A stretch of DNA of 64,000 bases from Poecilobothrus nobilitatus (GCA_947095535.1 OX352772.1:147240177-147304176), one strand, 5' to 3'. Shown: positions 48,310 to 60,960, counted from the stretch's first letter. Numbers and translations: made by a program. Notes: a model not told the origin generated them from the sequence alone.

Positions 48310-49440
48310 ATAGTTCGCAGAATCTGATTCATTGTTTGATTTGTATATCGGTGCAACTGTGGCAATTTTTAGAGCATTCGGGAAGTGTCCAGCTTCAAAG
48401 GCAGAGTTAATGAATTTTACCATGAGTGGAGCAATTTGGTTAGAATATTTTTTTAAAGCTTTCGATTAAATATTGTCATAGCCAGTAGCAGATCTAAACT
48501 TAATTGTGTCAATTTTTTTTTGAACCTCTTCTAAGCTTGTAGGAGATAAGCTGAAACTATTATGAATAATTTTTTGAAAAGAGCAAATAGTTTTAATCAA
48601 TGAAATCTCTTGATATATTTAAAGAATTGGTTACATTTATAAAGTATGTGTTCATTGTGTTTGCAATTTGTTGACGATTATTTGTAATGGCATTATTAAA
48701 TTTTGTTTCATTTAAACTCGATGTTGTATCAAAATTGCTTTTGTTGTACATAATTTTGTATAGATCCCATAAATTTCTACTATTATTGGGATCACTTGAT
48801 GTTATCGTATTGCAAAACTTTTGTTTGGCTTGTTTTATTCCTTACGTACTAACTCTTTATATTTTAGAAAGCGTTCTTTGAATTTTTTATCGTTCGGGTA
48901 CTCTTTCTTGTATATCAAAATTTTTGATATTACGAATAATATCGTCGTTAATACAGTCACACTTTTCTTCCGTTATGTTGAGTACTATTTGTTTGTTTCA
49001 TAGTTTTTAAATTTGTACTTACGAAAAGCAGATGATGATCTGATAAGCATAACTGGGAGACATGTATGTTGTAATTGTAATCAATTAAGTCTGTAAGAAA
49101 ATGCTAAATAATTGTTCTGGTGATTGTACCTATTTGGGTTGCGATATTTTCGTTAATGTTGTTATATAGTTAACCATTACATAGTAGAGTGATCAAATAA
49201 CAAATAATTTTTTACCTCAGTATTATTTTCATTGGACAAGTTTATACTAAAATCATCTAGGACCGAAGAAGAATTCTTATAAGTAGCAATTATCTCGTCT
49301 AATTTATCTATAAATTCATTTAATTGGGTTAGGTGTGCTCTATAAAATCACATTATATTAATATTTTTTTCTGGTAGTTATAAGTAAGCATATTTGAAGA
49401 GTTAAAATTTTCTTCAAAAATGAAATACTAACTAAATTAT
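48310..49440 (-). mobile_element. Non-LTR family D, copy D2
   Basis: Aligns with D1: 48310-48985 corresponds to 32065-32760 and 48985-49440 to 32905-33340, with about 140 bp missing in between. The shared words (e.g. 'gtgcaactgtggcaatttttagagcattcggga') differ at scattered positions. It retains RT fingers near 48310-48440 and the endonuclease end near 49220-49350. Not translatable. Confidence 0.72.
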
Positions 49441-49789
49441 TAGATACGTATATTGCTTGGGTAATTCAGCATAAGACTTTTGCTGCGTAAAATAATTAAC
49501 TTTAACATTTTCATGTATATTAAAAGTCATTATTGTGGTAAGCGACAATAGTATTTTCTCATTCATAGGCCTTTTCTTACGCGTTATATATTATTAATTA
49601 ATGAAAATTAAAATAAAAAAAATAAAATTATATAAATAAAATATAAAAAATAAAAAATATAATAAAATATTTTTCAAGTTTTATTTAATGTCTTAAAAAA
49701 AAAAAAAATAACTAAAAAAATAAGAAAATTAAAAGTTTTTCAACAAAAAAAATACCAAATCAAGATTGCCACTTTTCTTGGAATATATA
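49441..49789. other. AT-rich spacer
   Basis: No gene. A-rich tract with 'ataaaaaataaaa' repeats at 49605-49680. Confidence 0.45.
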
Positions 49790-50010
49790 TATATACATAT
49801 ACATTTACATATTATCTATATTCTATATGCAAGATTCTGAATTAGCACGGATTTTAGAGTTGGATTCAAAAGCAGGTTTATACCCTTTTTCCAGAATATT
49901 CATTTATATATATGTGCGAGATTCTTAATTTGGAGGGATTTTGGAGTTGGCTTAAAATTAGGATATGAAGGATTTTAAAATTCGGAAAATTAGGATAATT
50001 CGGGATTTCG
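49790..50010 (+). repeat. Dispersed repeat of about 90 bp, two units
   Basis: 'agattctgaattagcacggattttagagttggattc' style sequence occurs at 49829 and, diverged, at 49919 (period about 90). The reverse complement of 1850-1920 carries the same unit. Confidence 0.55.
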
Positions 50011-50508
50011 TTACAGACCATATTACGTTTAATGAATTTTAGTGATGTGCTTGATACTTGATATGTAAACTCTCGAAAGAAAACGTTTTGATAATGTAAT
50101 TAAAACTATATTTTCTATACCTCTCTATATACTATACTTATACTACTTGTATTACTATATACTATACTTCTCTAAATGCCTTGCCTTGCTGTTGAAATCA
50201 TAGTTCCTGTAATTTGTTTAATGGGGGTTTGGGGCCCTTAAAATTGATAATACTGTGACTAGATTTTTCTCAATTTTCTAAAAAAATTTCTTTAACGATT
50301 TTCTTTAACTTTTTTTTTAATAGATCATTTTAAATTGTTGAGGATGATGATGTGTAGTACAAAAAAATGTAAATACATAAAAAACATATCAGTTGCTTCA
50401 AGAATTTATATTTATAGGATATTCGTATACATACTTATATATAATGTTTATTTACATATCATGATGATGTGAATGTATGATGTATAATAAGAATATTGAT
50501 AAGTGATA

Positions 50509-50864
50509 AGTTAAGAACTTTAATATAAATTTTAAAAATCTTTTTAAAAAAATAATTATTTGGACTGTAGTCCACTTTATTAATTATTATTCAATTGACA
50601 AATTTAAACTGAAACTTAACTAATATCTAACAGCTAATTTGTATTATAAAATTTGCTGATATAACAATTTTACATTATTTCGAAATTATTATTTCCCGTG
50701 AGAAATAATTAAAATAATTAAAATTATTAAAATATTGTAATTTGATATTTTAAAGTAAAATGATTGAAACATTCTTAAAAATAAAATTATTGAAAATATA
50801 AATCTACTGACGAAGCTTCTGGTTTTTTATATGTTTTAATTCAGGAATGGCAGGTGTCTTAACT
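50509..50864 (-). repeat. 3' LTR of errantivirus-like element
   Basis: On the minus strand the LTR begins AGTTAAGACACCTGCC (from 50864, or from 50917 in a duplicated copy) and ends ...TTCTTAACT at 50509. AGTTAAGA/TCTTAACT are short perfect inverted termini. A purine-rich tract (AAGAGAGAAG) precedes the start. The segment 50509-50659 matches the LTR end at 31316-31449. Confidence 0.72.
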
Positions 50865-50945
50865 CTTCTCTCTTAAAAAATCCACGGCCCGTTTTAATTC
50901 AGGCAGGTGTCTTAACTCTTCTCTCTTAAAAAATCCACGGCCCGT
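50855..50945 (-). repeat. 53-bp tandem duplication of polypurine tract and LTR start
   Basis: The unit 'caggtgtcttaactcttctc' plus the following ctcttaaaaaatccacggcccg occurs twice, 53 bp apart (50851 and 50904). It duplicates the putative polypurine tract and LTR boundary. Confidence 0.8.
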
Positions 50946-50956
50946 GGATCAGAATT

Positions 50957-51640
50957 TTAATCTGATTGGTTGGAGATTTTCAGTTGATGTATCTGTTGCT
51001 GTTGTTTTATTGAAACATTTGGGGAATCTCTGTGATTTCCGCATGATTTCTTTATAAAAATGAGTATAACTGCAAAGATAATCGATGAAATAACAACTAT
51101 ATCTGTTGTTGTACCAATTGATGAGGCCATGAAAAGTATTCCTAATTTCTTAATGTTGTGCAGGTGTAAACTGTGTAAGTAGTCCAGATTTGGTTTTATT
51201 TTAAGTTCACTTGATTTGTTGTGCATAATAGGGGGTAGAATTTGTATAATTGAATCTCTTTTTTTGTGAATACCTAATTATTTTTTTGATAGTTTCATTT
51301 TGCACTTGTATCAGTAAATTACCAAGTAGTTGTTTTGCAGTATTATTCGCCATTAAAGTTCCATTAAAATTGTTAAAGAGGATTGTGTCATCACTCAAAA
51401 ACTCAATTTCTTCATTTTTATTGAACTGATGTTTACATTCCGGGTTGGATCCTTTTAGTGGGTGTGATATACAATGGTTTTCCCTAATTTTCCTGATTTG
51501 ATTTATTTTGCAGGTGATAACTTTGTTAAAATGTTTGCAATTGTCAGCTATTCCATATATTTCCTTTAAATGAATTATTAAATCATGGTATTTAGTTGTG
51601 TATTGTTCCTTATTGTAGCTCTATGGTTGCACTCGATTGC
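50957..51640 (-). pseudogene. Errantivirus-like envelope protein, C-terminal part
   Basis: Minus-strand frame from about 51640: NCKHFNKVITCKINQ, HPLKGSNPECKHQFN, FLSDDTILFNNFNGTL, AKQLLGNLLIQVQNETIKKI. A frame change near 51230-51260 follows. The second open part (51226-50957) has a 25-residue membrane anchor (DIVVISSIIFAVILIFIKKSC) and a hydrophilic Gln-rich tail. Cys spacing, N-glycosylation-type NET/NGT sites and a C-terminal anchor before an LTR fit the env (F-protein-like) gene of insect errantiviruses. The receptor-binding and fusion halves are absent. Confidence 0.65.
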
Positions 51641-51656
51641 CCTTGTTTTGGGTAAG

Positions 51657-54240
51657 TTTTTTTTTTTTACACGCTAACTAAACGCTAGAAACGGATTCCT
51701 TTATACATATGTAGATTTAGTTATTAGGAAAATAGGATGTTAAAAGGGAATTAGTGGGAAGATGGTGTTACGTTGGAATTGTTTAAGAGGAGGCATTGTT
51801 GATTTAAGTTCAATCAACAATAAGCAAGTGTCATTACCTACAAGATATCTGTAAAACAGAGAAATAGCTCGATGAGAGTAATATATTACGATGAGAGTTA
51901 CGTGGAGTAAGTTGAGTTACTTGTTCGACAGGGTCGCCTATTAGGCGCAAGGCGCGGCTTTGGATTTTTTCGAGGTAATTCAGAGAAGTTTGGGATGCGC
52001 CAGCGCAAATGTGAGAGTCGCACTCCATCTTAGGTCGTAGGCTTTGTAGGTATTAGACAGATCCTTTGGAGAGAAATATGTTTTGCAGCGGGACAGAAAA
52101 CCCAAACATTTGGCAGTACTTGGGACTATAACAAAAATATGCTCATACCATAGCATTTTTTGATTTAGCTGCAAACCTAAAATACTTAGACCTTCTGATC
52201 GCTCTTAGAATCGCAGAAAATGGTTAAGCTGGTTTCTTTTGCAGGAAATCAGGCAGCTTTGAGTTTTTGAGGCATTAAACTCAACTCTATTAGTTTTACC
52301 CCAATCGGCAATTTTAGCTAAATCATGGTTAACTAAACTAACCATGATATTTCTTTTCGAACTGATTGCGGCAGGTGGGGCATGAGACTTCTTAAGGAAA
52401 TCGTAGTATGGCACTAGAGTGCTGTCGTCGACCAAGCTATGAATTGAATTGAAGGTAAAGGAGAGTAAGTCGTTGATAAAAATCAAAAGAGTTGGTGATA
52501 AGTGGGAGCCTTGTGGAACGCCAGCGTTTATTTCTAAAGTGTCAGGCATAAAACTGTCGACAAAGATACGAGTACGACGATTTGAAAGAAAATCCTCAAT
52601 CCATTTACAGAAAGGATTACCAAGACCAATAGCTCGGCATTTGTTCAAAAGAGCAGAAAAACATACTCGATGAAAAGCCTTTGAGATATCAAAAACAACA
52701 ACCTCAGATTCACCTGAACAGTGAATACTGGTGTTGAGCTTTTCGCTGAGGTATGTTAGAAGATCACGTCTAGATCTTTGACTTCTAAAGCCATATTACC
52801 TATCATGCAAAATATCTGTGCAATCAAAGTACCTCATCAAACTTTTGTTAACAAGAATTTCCATAACTTTGGAAATGACGGAAATAATAAGTATTGGCCA
52901 GTAGTTGGAGGGTCGGTTTTGTCACCTTTTTTGGGGATCGGAGAGACATAAGCTTTTTTCCATTGAGTGGGATGTCTGCCTGTCGAAAATGATAATGAAA
53001 AAAGACTGCGCAGAGGTTTCGAAATGGGAGAGGCAATATGTTTAAGAACCAGCAGGAATTCCATCAGGACCAGTGGATTTTCTAACATTCAGATTTTCGA
53101 GCACTACAGCACGTGTTCTAAAGTACATCCTATTAAGAATTTTAACCCTAGTAGATCAAAAAAGGGTAGTGTTGGAGTTTGCACTGTTGGAGGGAGTGTA
53201 GAATTTGCTGCAAAGGATTTTGCAAACAAATTTGCTTTACCAACTGAATTCGATATGATAGAATTATTGTTATCAATCAGCGGCGGAAAGGATGATTCGC
53301 AAAAGTTATTCTTTACACTCTTGGCAAATGGCTAAAAAGAACGATTGCAGTGAGGTAGAGTAATTATTGTACGTTTTAATCTTTGGTTGTAAAGAAACTT
53401 TTGCTGATTGATAATTCTCTTGCAATTGTTCCTGGCAACTTTATAGTCCCCAAATGGGGACGCAGACACATTTTCCTTGTACATTTTGAAATGCTCTGCC
53501 TTGGCTTGAATTGCTTTGCTGCAGATTTATTTTAACCAAAGGTTGCCTTTAGTTTTAACCGGTTTATATAAGCTCGGAATGAAAAATTTCATTCCTATGA
53601 TGATTATTTTACTAATTTTTCTGGATTTGATGTCAGGAATTGTTCAAAAATGTTCATTTTGATTTTCTCGGTGCGGAATTCGAGTTGGACTCTTTCCAAA
53701 TTCAGAAATTTGAAATAAGTTTGAAAATAGTTCAACTTGTTTGCCTTCCGGGTTATTGTGACTTGAAAAATGGAACCAGTTTTTGTTGTGGACATTGAAA
53801 TCATTCGCGACAGCTTTCTCACATTCAGGATTCTTTCCCAGAATTTTATTAATAATTCTTCGATGGCCACAACAGTTTCCATGTTTCGATGCAGTTTCGA
53901 TGCTCACCAGCTTGAGGGGATCTGTATAAAAAACTGAAAAATATTGTAGCATTTTCAACACGAAATTTAACCCAGAGATAATGAAAAATCGGCTTGGAGC
54001 TTTTAAGATTATGAAGGGTGTTGAAAGCTACATTAGAACGTATGCATAAAGCGACTCCTCGGTGTCGTCGATATTATAATAGCCGTTGATATTATAATTA
54101 GTATCATCACCTACAACTTGAGTTTTGCTTAGGGCAAGTATAGCTGGTCTTTCGGAGTGAAGATGGGCTTCAACTGATTGGAAATTACATGCTAAGCTTC
54201 TAATATTACAAAATTGTAATAAAAAATTTGTTCCCATTAA
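51657..54240 (-). mobile_element. Non-LTR family B, copy B2
   Basis: A minus-strand copy. Its 3' end is probably the T-run at 51658-51669. It covers the whole endonuclease and RT but is heavily broken. It lies immediately upstream of the env fragment at 51640. Confidence 0.75.
51780..54240 (-). pseudogene. Family B (B2) endonuclease and reverse transcriptase
   Basis: Endonuclease starts at 54237 (MGTNFLLQFCNIRSLACNF, RPAILALSKTQV); two overlapping frames at 53961-53604 hold NDFNVHNKNWFHF and the ESGKSPTRIP region. RT: SKPLRSLFSLSFSTGRHPTQ (53000), motif B AGVPQGSHLSPTLLIFINDL (52510), motif C altered to LVDDSTLV (52440; both Asp kept), LNQKMLWYEHI (52170), SRALRLIGDPVEQV (51950). Stops and shifts at many points. 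Motif A survives near 52680 (VVFDISKAF). Confidence 0.8.
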
Positions 54241-55579
54241 CTACAACTTGCGGGCGGAAAAGGAGGGGAAGAGATTTGAGAAATTTAAATTTGAAAAGAT
54301 TTAATTTCAAATTTGAATATTTAATTAAAATATATTAGAAAACATAAATCACATATTGAACACACACAGTAATTATAAGACATAATGAAAATAGTGAAGA
54401 GAGAAGGCAAAGAAAAATAATATAATATAATACATTTAATAGTGCTAGCAGCACAATAGCGGCGAACATTACAAACGAAAATCCGAATAAAACAGTTTTT
54501 AGTATCTTATTGCAGTTTTTAGAGATTGCCTGCAAAATTCACCACTAAATTAGCACAGACACAAAACCTTTTCAAAACATTATGTTTTCTTTATCGCACA
54601 TATAATATTGGAAGTATAATATATAAATAAAATTAAAGAAGAAATTAACAGCATTAATTAATATTTATTTATTTATTTATACACAGGTACCGTGGTACAT
54701 AAATGTGCCAGGTAGCTATTAATTAATATGAATGAGAGTAGAATGAAAGAGAGAAAAAAATACATATTCATCTTTGCAAATATCATAATTTTTATTTTTT
54801 TTTTATTTTTAACTTATCATAATTTTGTTTTCCTAATAACTTAATTATTTTTTCTTAATAATAAATTTGCAATATAGATAGCATTACATTAAATTATTAA
54901 ATATTAATACTTAATTTTTTTCGCTTGTAAAATATTTAACTTGTTTCAACTTTTACTGGTTAAAATAACTTTTTGCTTTTACTATATTTTATTCATTTGT
55001 ACAATAGTAACTTTTTGTTGTAAACTTAACTTATTATTATCAAAAAATTATTTTCACTTCAAATACTTATTTTTATTTTATACATTTTTTTGTTTTAATT
55101 TATACATTTTCTGTAATTGAATTTTTGTTTACTTGATTTTTTAAAAAACAATGTACAATATGTTTCTTTGTGCCTTCCTTTTCTTTTGTAATAAATATTC
55201 CATAATTCCTGCAAAATGGAATTAGAAATAGATAAAAATAAATCTATTTCTCAATTAATTCCGGTTGTAGTCTCGGATAATTATTAGTGGTGATTCTTTG
55301 AGGAGCCTTGCTTGCATTTGATAATGTAATAAAAACTGTCAAATGCAATAGATATTTTTTTATATTCACTATTATTTTTTTACGATGTTATCGAATTACG
55401 TTTTCTTTAGGTATAGTTCTCTCTTTTTTATTTGTTTTTTGGATTAACTTTTATTTGTCTATTATTTGTAGTATATTTTTGCTATATTAATTTAAAACTT
55501 ATTTAAATATTTGCATAATTTTTATTATAATTTTTATTATTTTAAATTTTTGATTTCTGTACGCAATTGTAGGTAGTTC
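54241..55579. other. AT-rich region, no recognised gene
   Basis: It contains a hydrophobic 66-codon minus-strand ORF (54535-54335; LFGFSFVMFAAIVLLALLNV) with no family, probably chance or leader of B2. A (TTTA)n run at 54663-54680 adjoins 'cacaggtaccgtggtaca' and resembles a retrotransposon tail. T-rich sequence continues to the B3 start. Confidence 0.4.
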
Positions 55580-57990
55580 ATGATCGCCAACTTTTCTATT
55601 CATTTTTGCAATATTCGTGGGCTTGCATGAAACTTTTGTGATGTAGAGGCCCATTTAATCTCTGAACGACCAGCACTATTTGCACTATGCGAAACTCAAG
55701 TCATAGACGACATTATTAATTTTAATATTAACGGCTACTCTTTAGTTTCGCATTTTATCTTCCATAGAGTTGTCGCTTTATATATTCGCTCTGATGTAGC
55801 TTTTAACAACCTTCACAATCTAAGAGGCTTTAACCATATTTTTCACTATATATGGATAAAACTCAGTGTTGAAAAGTCTACAATTTTTTTTTGTTTTTTA
55901 TACAGATCTCCTATATCAACGGAGCTAGAGACAGCTGTGGTCATTGATGAACTATCCGACAATATAATTTCAACCCCTGAAAAAATACCCAGATGCCGAG
56001 ATTGTTGTTGCTGGCGATTTTAAAGTGCAGAACAAGAACTGCCTCCATTTTTCTAGTCACAATTCTCCAAAAGACAGGCAAGTTGAACTATTTTCAAACC
56101 TCTTCCAACTTTCTCAACTTGTCAAGAACGCAGCGAGGATTCCCGACCAAACCAATATCTTTTGGACCTATTTCTAACCACCAACCCAGAAAAATATATA
56201 GTTTCTCTTAGCTCTCCAATCGGTAATTGCGATCATTACCTTGTAAAAAAATTTTCTCCTAAAAGTAAATCTTCCAGTTCAAGCGTAGCTCCTAAAAGAT
56301 TAGTCTTGCCATTACAACGGGGAAAATTGGCAGGGCCTTAACTCTTTTTTGAGAAGCTTTGACTGGTCGATGTACTGTCGACAAAAAAACGTTGATCTTT
56401 TTGGCCAATGTAGTTAGTATAAATCGTCAAAACAATTGTCAACCTAGTTCGTATAAATCGGCCAAATAAAACACCAAGTCATGGTTTAACGACATTTGCA
56501 AAAAGGCTATCCAAAATAAAGAGAAATTTTTAAGCGGTACAAGGCTAATGCTTCGGAAGTATTGTACAGGAGCTATAAAGTGGCCAGAAACAATTGTAAG
56601 AAAATTATCAATCAGCAAAAGTTTCGGCATAGCCAAAGGCTGAAACAAAAAACCCTCTATCAGCCCAACTGCAATCGTTCTTTTTGGATATTTGCAAAAA
56701 ATGTCAAGCAGAACCTTTGTTCATCGTCATCCCCTCCGCTGATCGATAATAACGGCTCTATCATTTCAGATTCGGTTGGAAAAGCAAAATTATTTTCAAA
56801 ATTTTTTGCGTCAAACTGCACGCTTTCTCCTACATCTCAGCCTCATCCTACGATTCCTGAAGTTGATCATTCCTGTAGATTTGGAAAAATCTATTTCAGA
56901 CCCGAGCTGTAGTGAAAATTCTGAAGAATCTAAATGATAGAAAGTCTACTGGACCTAATGGAATCCCTGTCATGGTTCTGAAAAATATTGCTTTCTCCAT
57001 TTCGAAATCGCTGCGCAACCTTTTTTACCTATCATTTTCGACTGTGATATATATCAGTCAATGGCTGCTCATGTTTCACCAATTCCCAAAAAGGTGATAA
57101 AAGCGACCCCTCCAACTATAAGCCTACAGCTATAATTTCGATCATTTCCAAAGTTATGAAAACGATTATAAACCAAAAGCTTAGGAAATATCTCGATGAT
57201 AATGGTATTTTGAATGATCGACAATATGGTTTTAGATGTAACCGATCCACTGGCGATCTTATGACATATCTTTGTGGAAAACTTAACAGCAGCATACACT
57301 ATTCTGGCGAATGTACTGTTGTGGCTCTTGATATTTCTAAAGCTTTTGATCGAGTTTGACACTGTGGTCTTTTGAGCAAATGTCAAGCTATAGGCCTTGG
57401 AAATACTTTCTGTAAATGGATTGAAGATTTTCTTTCGAATCGCTGTCTACAACGATATCTTATCTACAACCTTCAATCCAATCCACAGTTTCGCCGACGA
57501 CAGCACTCTGGTAGCATATTAGCATTTCCCAGGAAATCAGATGTCACAAACATTGCCGTCAATGCAGAACGGTTTACTATGTTCAATAAGGTCAACCATG
57601 ATATAGCCATAATTGCTAGCTGGAGTGCTAACAATAAAGTAGAGTTTAACATCACCAAAACACAATGTTGTCAGATCTTACTAAAAAAAAAGAATAGCAA
57701 CCCTACTCTGAGGTTCCAGGATGAAATTGTGCAACAACCAGAAAACTTAAGCATTTGAGGCATGCAGCTAAATCAAAAAATGATATGGAATGATCACATT
57801 TTTGATATAGCAAAAAGTGTGTTTGATATAGCAAAGGTTTCCTCTTTAGGTGCAAGACATATTTTTCATCCAACGACTTGCTTAATATCTATAAGGTTTA
57901 TATACCATCCAAGATGGAGTACAATTCTCATATATTGGCTGACGCCTCACTTATTTCGTTCAATTACTTCGATTGAATTCAAAAACGATT
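55580..57990 (+). pseudogene. Family B (B3) endonuclease and RT, main part
   Basis: From ATG 55580: SIHFCNIRGLA then stop, VEAHLISERPALFALCETQV, GYSLVSHFIFHRVVALYI, YRSPISTELE. RT: VKILKNLNDRKSTGPNGIPV (56910), SNYKPTAIISIISKVMK (57110), QYGFRCNRSTGDLMTYLCGK (57222), motif A CTVVALDISKAFDRV (57315), then a deletion removes most of motif B. SFADDSTLV words survive near 57490 in another frame. The C-terminus is interrupted near 57990 by a family E insertion; the remainder is at 59290-59715. Confidence 0.8.
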
Positions 57991-58147
57991 ATAAATTTAA
58001 AAAGCCTTCAAATTAAAAATGTCTTAGAGAAATTAATTTATAAATTTAGAAAAAAAGGAACAAAATCACGGGTATTATGGAATTAAATTTTTAATTTAAA
58101 AAAAAATTTTTTTTTAGAATTTTTTTTCGACTTTTAGAATTTAGTTA
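57991..58147. other. AT-rich junction sequence
   Basis: A/T homopolymer-rich sequence between B3 and the family E tail; nothing coding. Confidence 0.4.
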
Positions 58148-59288
58148 AGTTTATTTATTTATTTATTTATTACTTAATTCAAGCATTTACATATTACATT
58201 TAGATAATTTTACTTAATCTAAAATTAATATTAAGGTTATACAAAGCAAAATTTTTTTTATTAAAAAAAAAGATAATTTATATTTAATATTTCACAAAAC
58301 TTTTACAACAAAATAGTGTTGAACAATTACGGAATTGTTTTGAATAGTAGTTTTTTTATTACATCTTTACTCATGTTTATATTTGTTATAGTTTTATATT
58401 GATTCACATTCATCAACATTCTATTAATCGGCTTGTATTTACCGTAATTAGTCCTATGGTATCTAATCGAAAATGTGTTTTCGGACCTAAAACGTGTTCG
58501 TGTGTTGATTGAGTTATTTAATATGTTGTTAATGCAGTGTGAATCTATATAGTTATGAAATACCTGAATAATAAAAACAATACCTATGACTGTTCGTCCA
58601 CATTCCAAAGTATTCATGCCAAGTAATTTGAGACGATTGATATATAGAGACAATATAAGGGGAGTAGCCCAATTTACATTTCTTAAGGCGAACCTTAAAA
58701 AATTTCTTTGTATTGCTTCTATTCTAACAATATGTTTACGATAGGGTGGAGACCCGAACTGATTTGCATACTCCAGAATAGGACGAACTAAAGTCGTGTA
58801 AAGAGATTTTATAATATATGGGTCATTAAATTCTCTAGACCATCTTTTTACAAAACCTAGCATTGAGTTTGCTTTACTAATGATCTTGTTAATATGTGTA
58901 TTAAAGGTAAGTTTACAATCAAAAGTTATCCCAAGATCACCCCAAGGCACATTTATCAATGTTTAAAATAAGATTGTTACATTTACACCGTTTCATAAAG
59001 TTATTAAGATCTTTTTGGAAAGAGTCTGCATCATTCATTAAGCACACTTTTTTAAAGATTTTCAAGTCGTCCGCGTAAATTTTTATGGAACTGTTCTGAA
59101 TAATCTTAGTGACATCATTTATTGAGATAATAATCAACAATGGTCCAAGATGACTACCCTGTGGTACTCCAGAACTAGCAACAAAAGATGCTGAAATTGC
59201 TGTTCTGAAAAGAACACTATAGCTACGGTTGTTTAAGTAAGAGTCAATCCAGTTAATTAAGAAATACGGGAAAACATTAGTAATATTG
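58148..59288 (-). mobile_element. Non-LTR family E, 5'-truncated, inserted in B3
   Basis: Minus-strand element with a short (AATA)n tail (plus strand 'tttatttatttatttatt' at 58150-58170) and an AT-rich 3' UTR (58172-58326). The 5' end is truncated inside RT at about 59288, where the family B sequence resumes. Its RT is closest by eye to family A (shared NYG..PINR and thumb words). Confidence 0.78.
58327..59280 (-). pseudogene. Family E reverse transcriptase, C-terminal half
   Basis: Motif B SSGVPQGSHLGPLL (59170), motif C IKIYADDLKIF (59080), LNIDKCALG (58950); after a frameshift near 58945: LGITFDCKLTFNTHINKI, NSMLGFVKRWSREF, SLYTTLVRPILEYANQ, YGKYKPINRMLMNVN. The two open parts (67 and 210 codons) overlap. 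YADD is intact. Catalytic motif A is lost with the 5' truncation. Confidence 0.83.
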
Positions 59289-59715
59289 GAGCCCTTTCTC
59301 TATTTTATAGATATTTTGTGGGTAATGACACTTGTTCAGTTGAAATAATATCACTGATGCCACCTCTCCAAACATTCCACCGCACCACTAGAGGGGCCTT
59401 AAGTGCTCAATCCTACTATGTGGAACTTCCTAAATGGTACTCTACTGGTTATAGCAATTCGTTTGTTGTCAGAAACTGCAAAAATATGGAACCTATTACC
59501 ATCCTCTGTGTTTCCAAAAGTTGACGCTTTTTTGATTTACAATTTGCACAAATTCTAGACGAATGTTAACAAATTTATGACGCAATTACCGTCTCATTCC
59601 CTTTTATCCGCAGTTTTCACGTCCGTATCCCATACAATTCAGTCTCAACTACTTTTTAGTACAAAGGAACATATTATTACATTGAGATTATTGAATAAAA
59701 AAAAAAAAAAAAAAA
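59289..59715 (+). pseudogene. Family B (B3) C-terminus and poly(A) tail
   Basis: Continuation of B3 after family E: LFYRYFVGNDTCSVEIISLM, RTTRGALSAQSYYVELPKWY, GYSNSFVVRN. This matches B1 at 47000-47200. It ends in GAATAAAAAA and a 17-A tail (59692-59714). Confidence 0.78.
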
Positions 59716-60224
59716 TTTAAATTTAAATTACAAAAAAAAATTAGTCAATAATTAATTGAAATAAAAAATATAATGTAAACAAAATTACATTGCAATATTA
59801 TGTAAACAGTGTTCTTCGTTTTTTCTAAAAATTATTAGTTAAAAAAAAAAAAAAATAATCTTAAGTTAGGTATCTATTTGATTTAAGTTATAAACTAAAT
59901 AAGATAAATATTAAATATTTCAAAATATTAGTGTATGCTGATGGTCATGTCGAAATCAAAATCACCGGAAAATGGCTGCCACTGTTTGATATCCTGTATG
60001 TATGTTATTTTTAATTATTAGTGTATATTGTTTTAATTTATTTTCGGTTTACTAAAGTTAGTGAATTCTTTTAAAGTGAAATAAAATAAAAACCAAATCA
60101 AAATTAAACTTTTAGGATAGTTTTATTTTATAAAATCTAAGTTTAAGTTAATAATTAAAATTTTAATTCTTTAATTTTTAGCTACTAAATTTTGTTGTTG
60201 TGTTCACTATAAATATATAAGTAA
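59716..60224. other. AT-rich spacer
   Basis: No gene. The last base (A, 60224) is the 5' half of the Helitron AT insertion site. Confidence 0.5.
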
Positions 60225-60249
60225 TCTAATAAATAAGGAAGAAATTCTG

Positions 60250-60292
60250 TTTGTTTGTTTATTTGTTTGTTTGTTTGTTTGTTTGTTTGTGC
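60250..60292 (+). repeat. (TTTG)n microsatellite at Helitron 5' end
   Basis: About ten TTTG units (one TTTA) just inside the 5' terminus; a shorter version sits at 62677-62700 in Helitron 2. Confidence 0.85.
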
Positions 60293-60559
60293 CCTTTTCA
60301 CGTAAAAATCACCAGTCCGATTGCAACCAAATTTTGCAGGAACGTTCCTACGATCCCGGAAAGTGTTATAGGCTACGAATTTGTATTCAATATGTTACCC
60401 GGATTCGGCCCGGCGGGCTTCCAAAAAATTTTTTGTTTCCGATTTATGTCCAATTTTGTATAGTGGTTTTATGGTCTGAAAAAAAGCCTTTGACAAATTT
60501 TTATGAAGATCCGGTAATCCGTTTGGCAGGAGAGCCGAACGAAGTTCATTAAATTTTTC

Positions 60560-60960
60560 TGTTGTCCTGCTTAAACGGTTTGACCAATTGAGTTGAAAAT
60601 TTACAATAGTGCAGCTCTTTATCACAGGAGCTCATTGAGTTTATTTGGTTACGATCCATTAACCCGTTTCGGCACCAGGGGTCAGTGAAGTTTTGTAATT
60701 TACTTAGTTGTCGCACTTAAACTGTTTGACCAATTGAGTTAAAAATTTATCAAAGTGCAGCTCTTTACAACAGGAGCTTACTGAGTTGATTTGGTTACGA
60801 TCCCTTAACCCGTTTCGGCACCAGGACTCAATAAATTTTTTTAATTTCTTTGTTCTCGCACTTAAACGGTTTTACCAATTGAGTTGAAGATTTACAAAAG
60901 TGTAAGTCTTTATAGCAAAAGCTTTCTGAGTTGATTTGGTTACGATAGATTAAGCCATCA
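60560..60960 (+). repeat. Helitron minisatellite, three units
   Basis: Units of about 146 bp containing 'gaccaattgagttgaaaatttaca' followed by 'gtgcagctctttac..caggagct..ctgagttgatttggttacgatcc'. Anchors at 60591, 60738 and 60884. Confidence 0.75.

Noticed and set aside
54335..54535. Hydrophobic 66-codon ORF as a membrane protein gene
   Set aside because: Composition follows the local AT bias, there is no family match, and it sits in a probable leader region.
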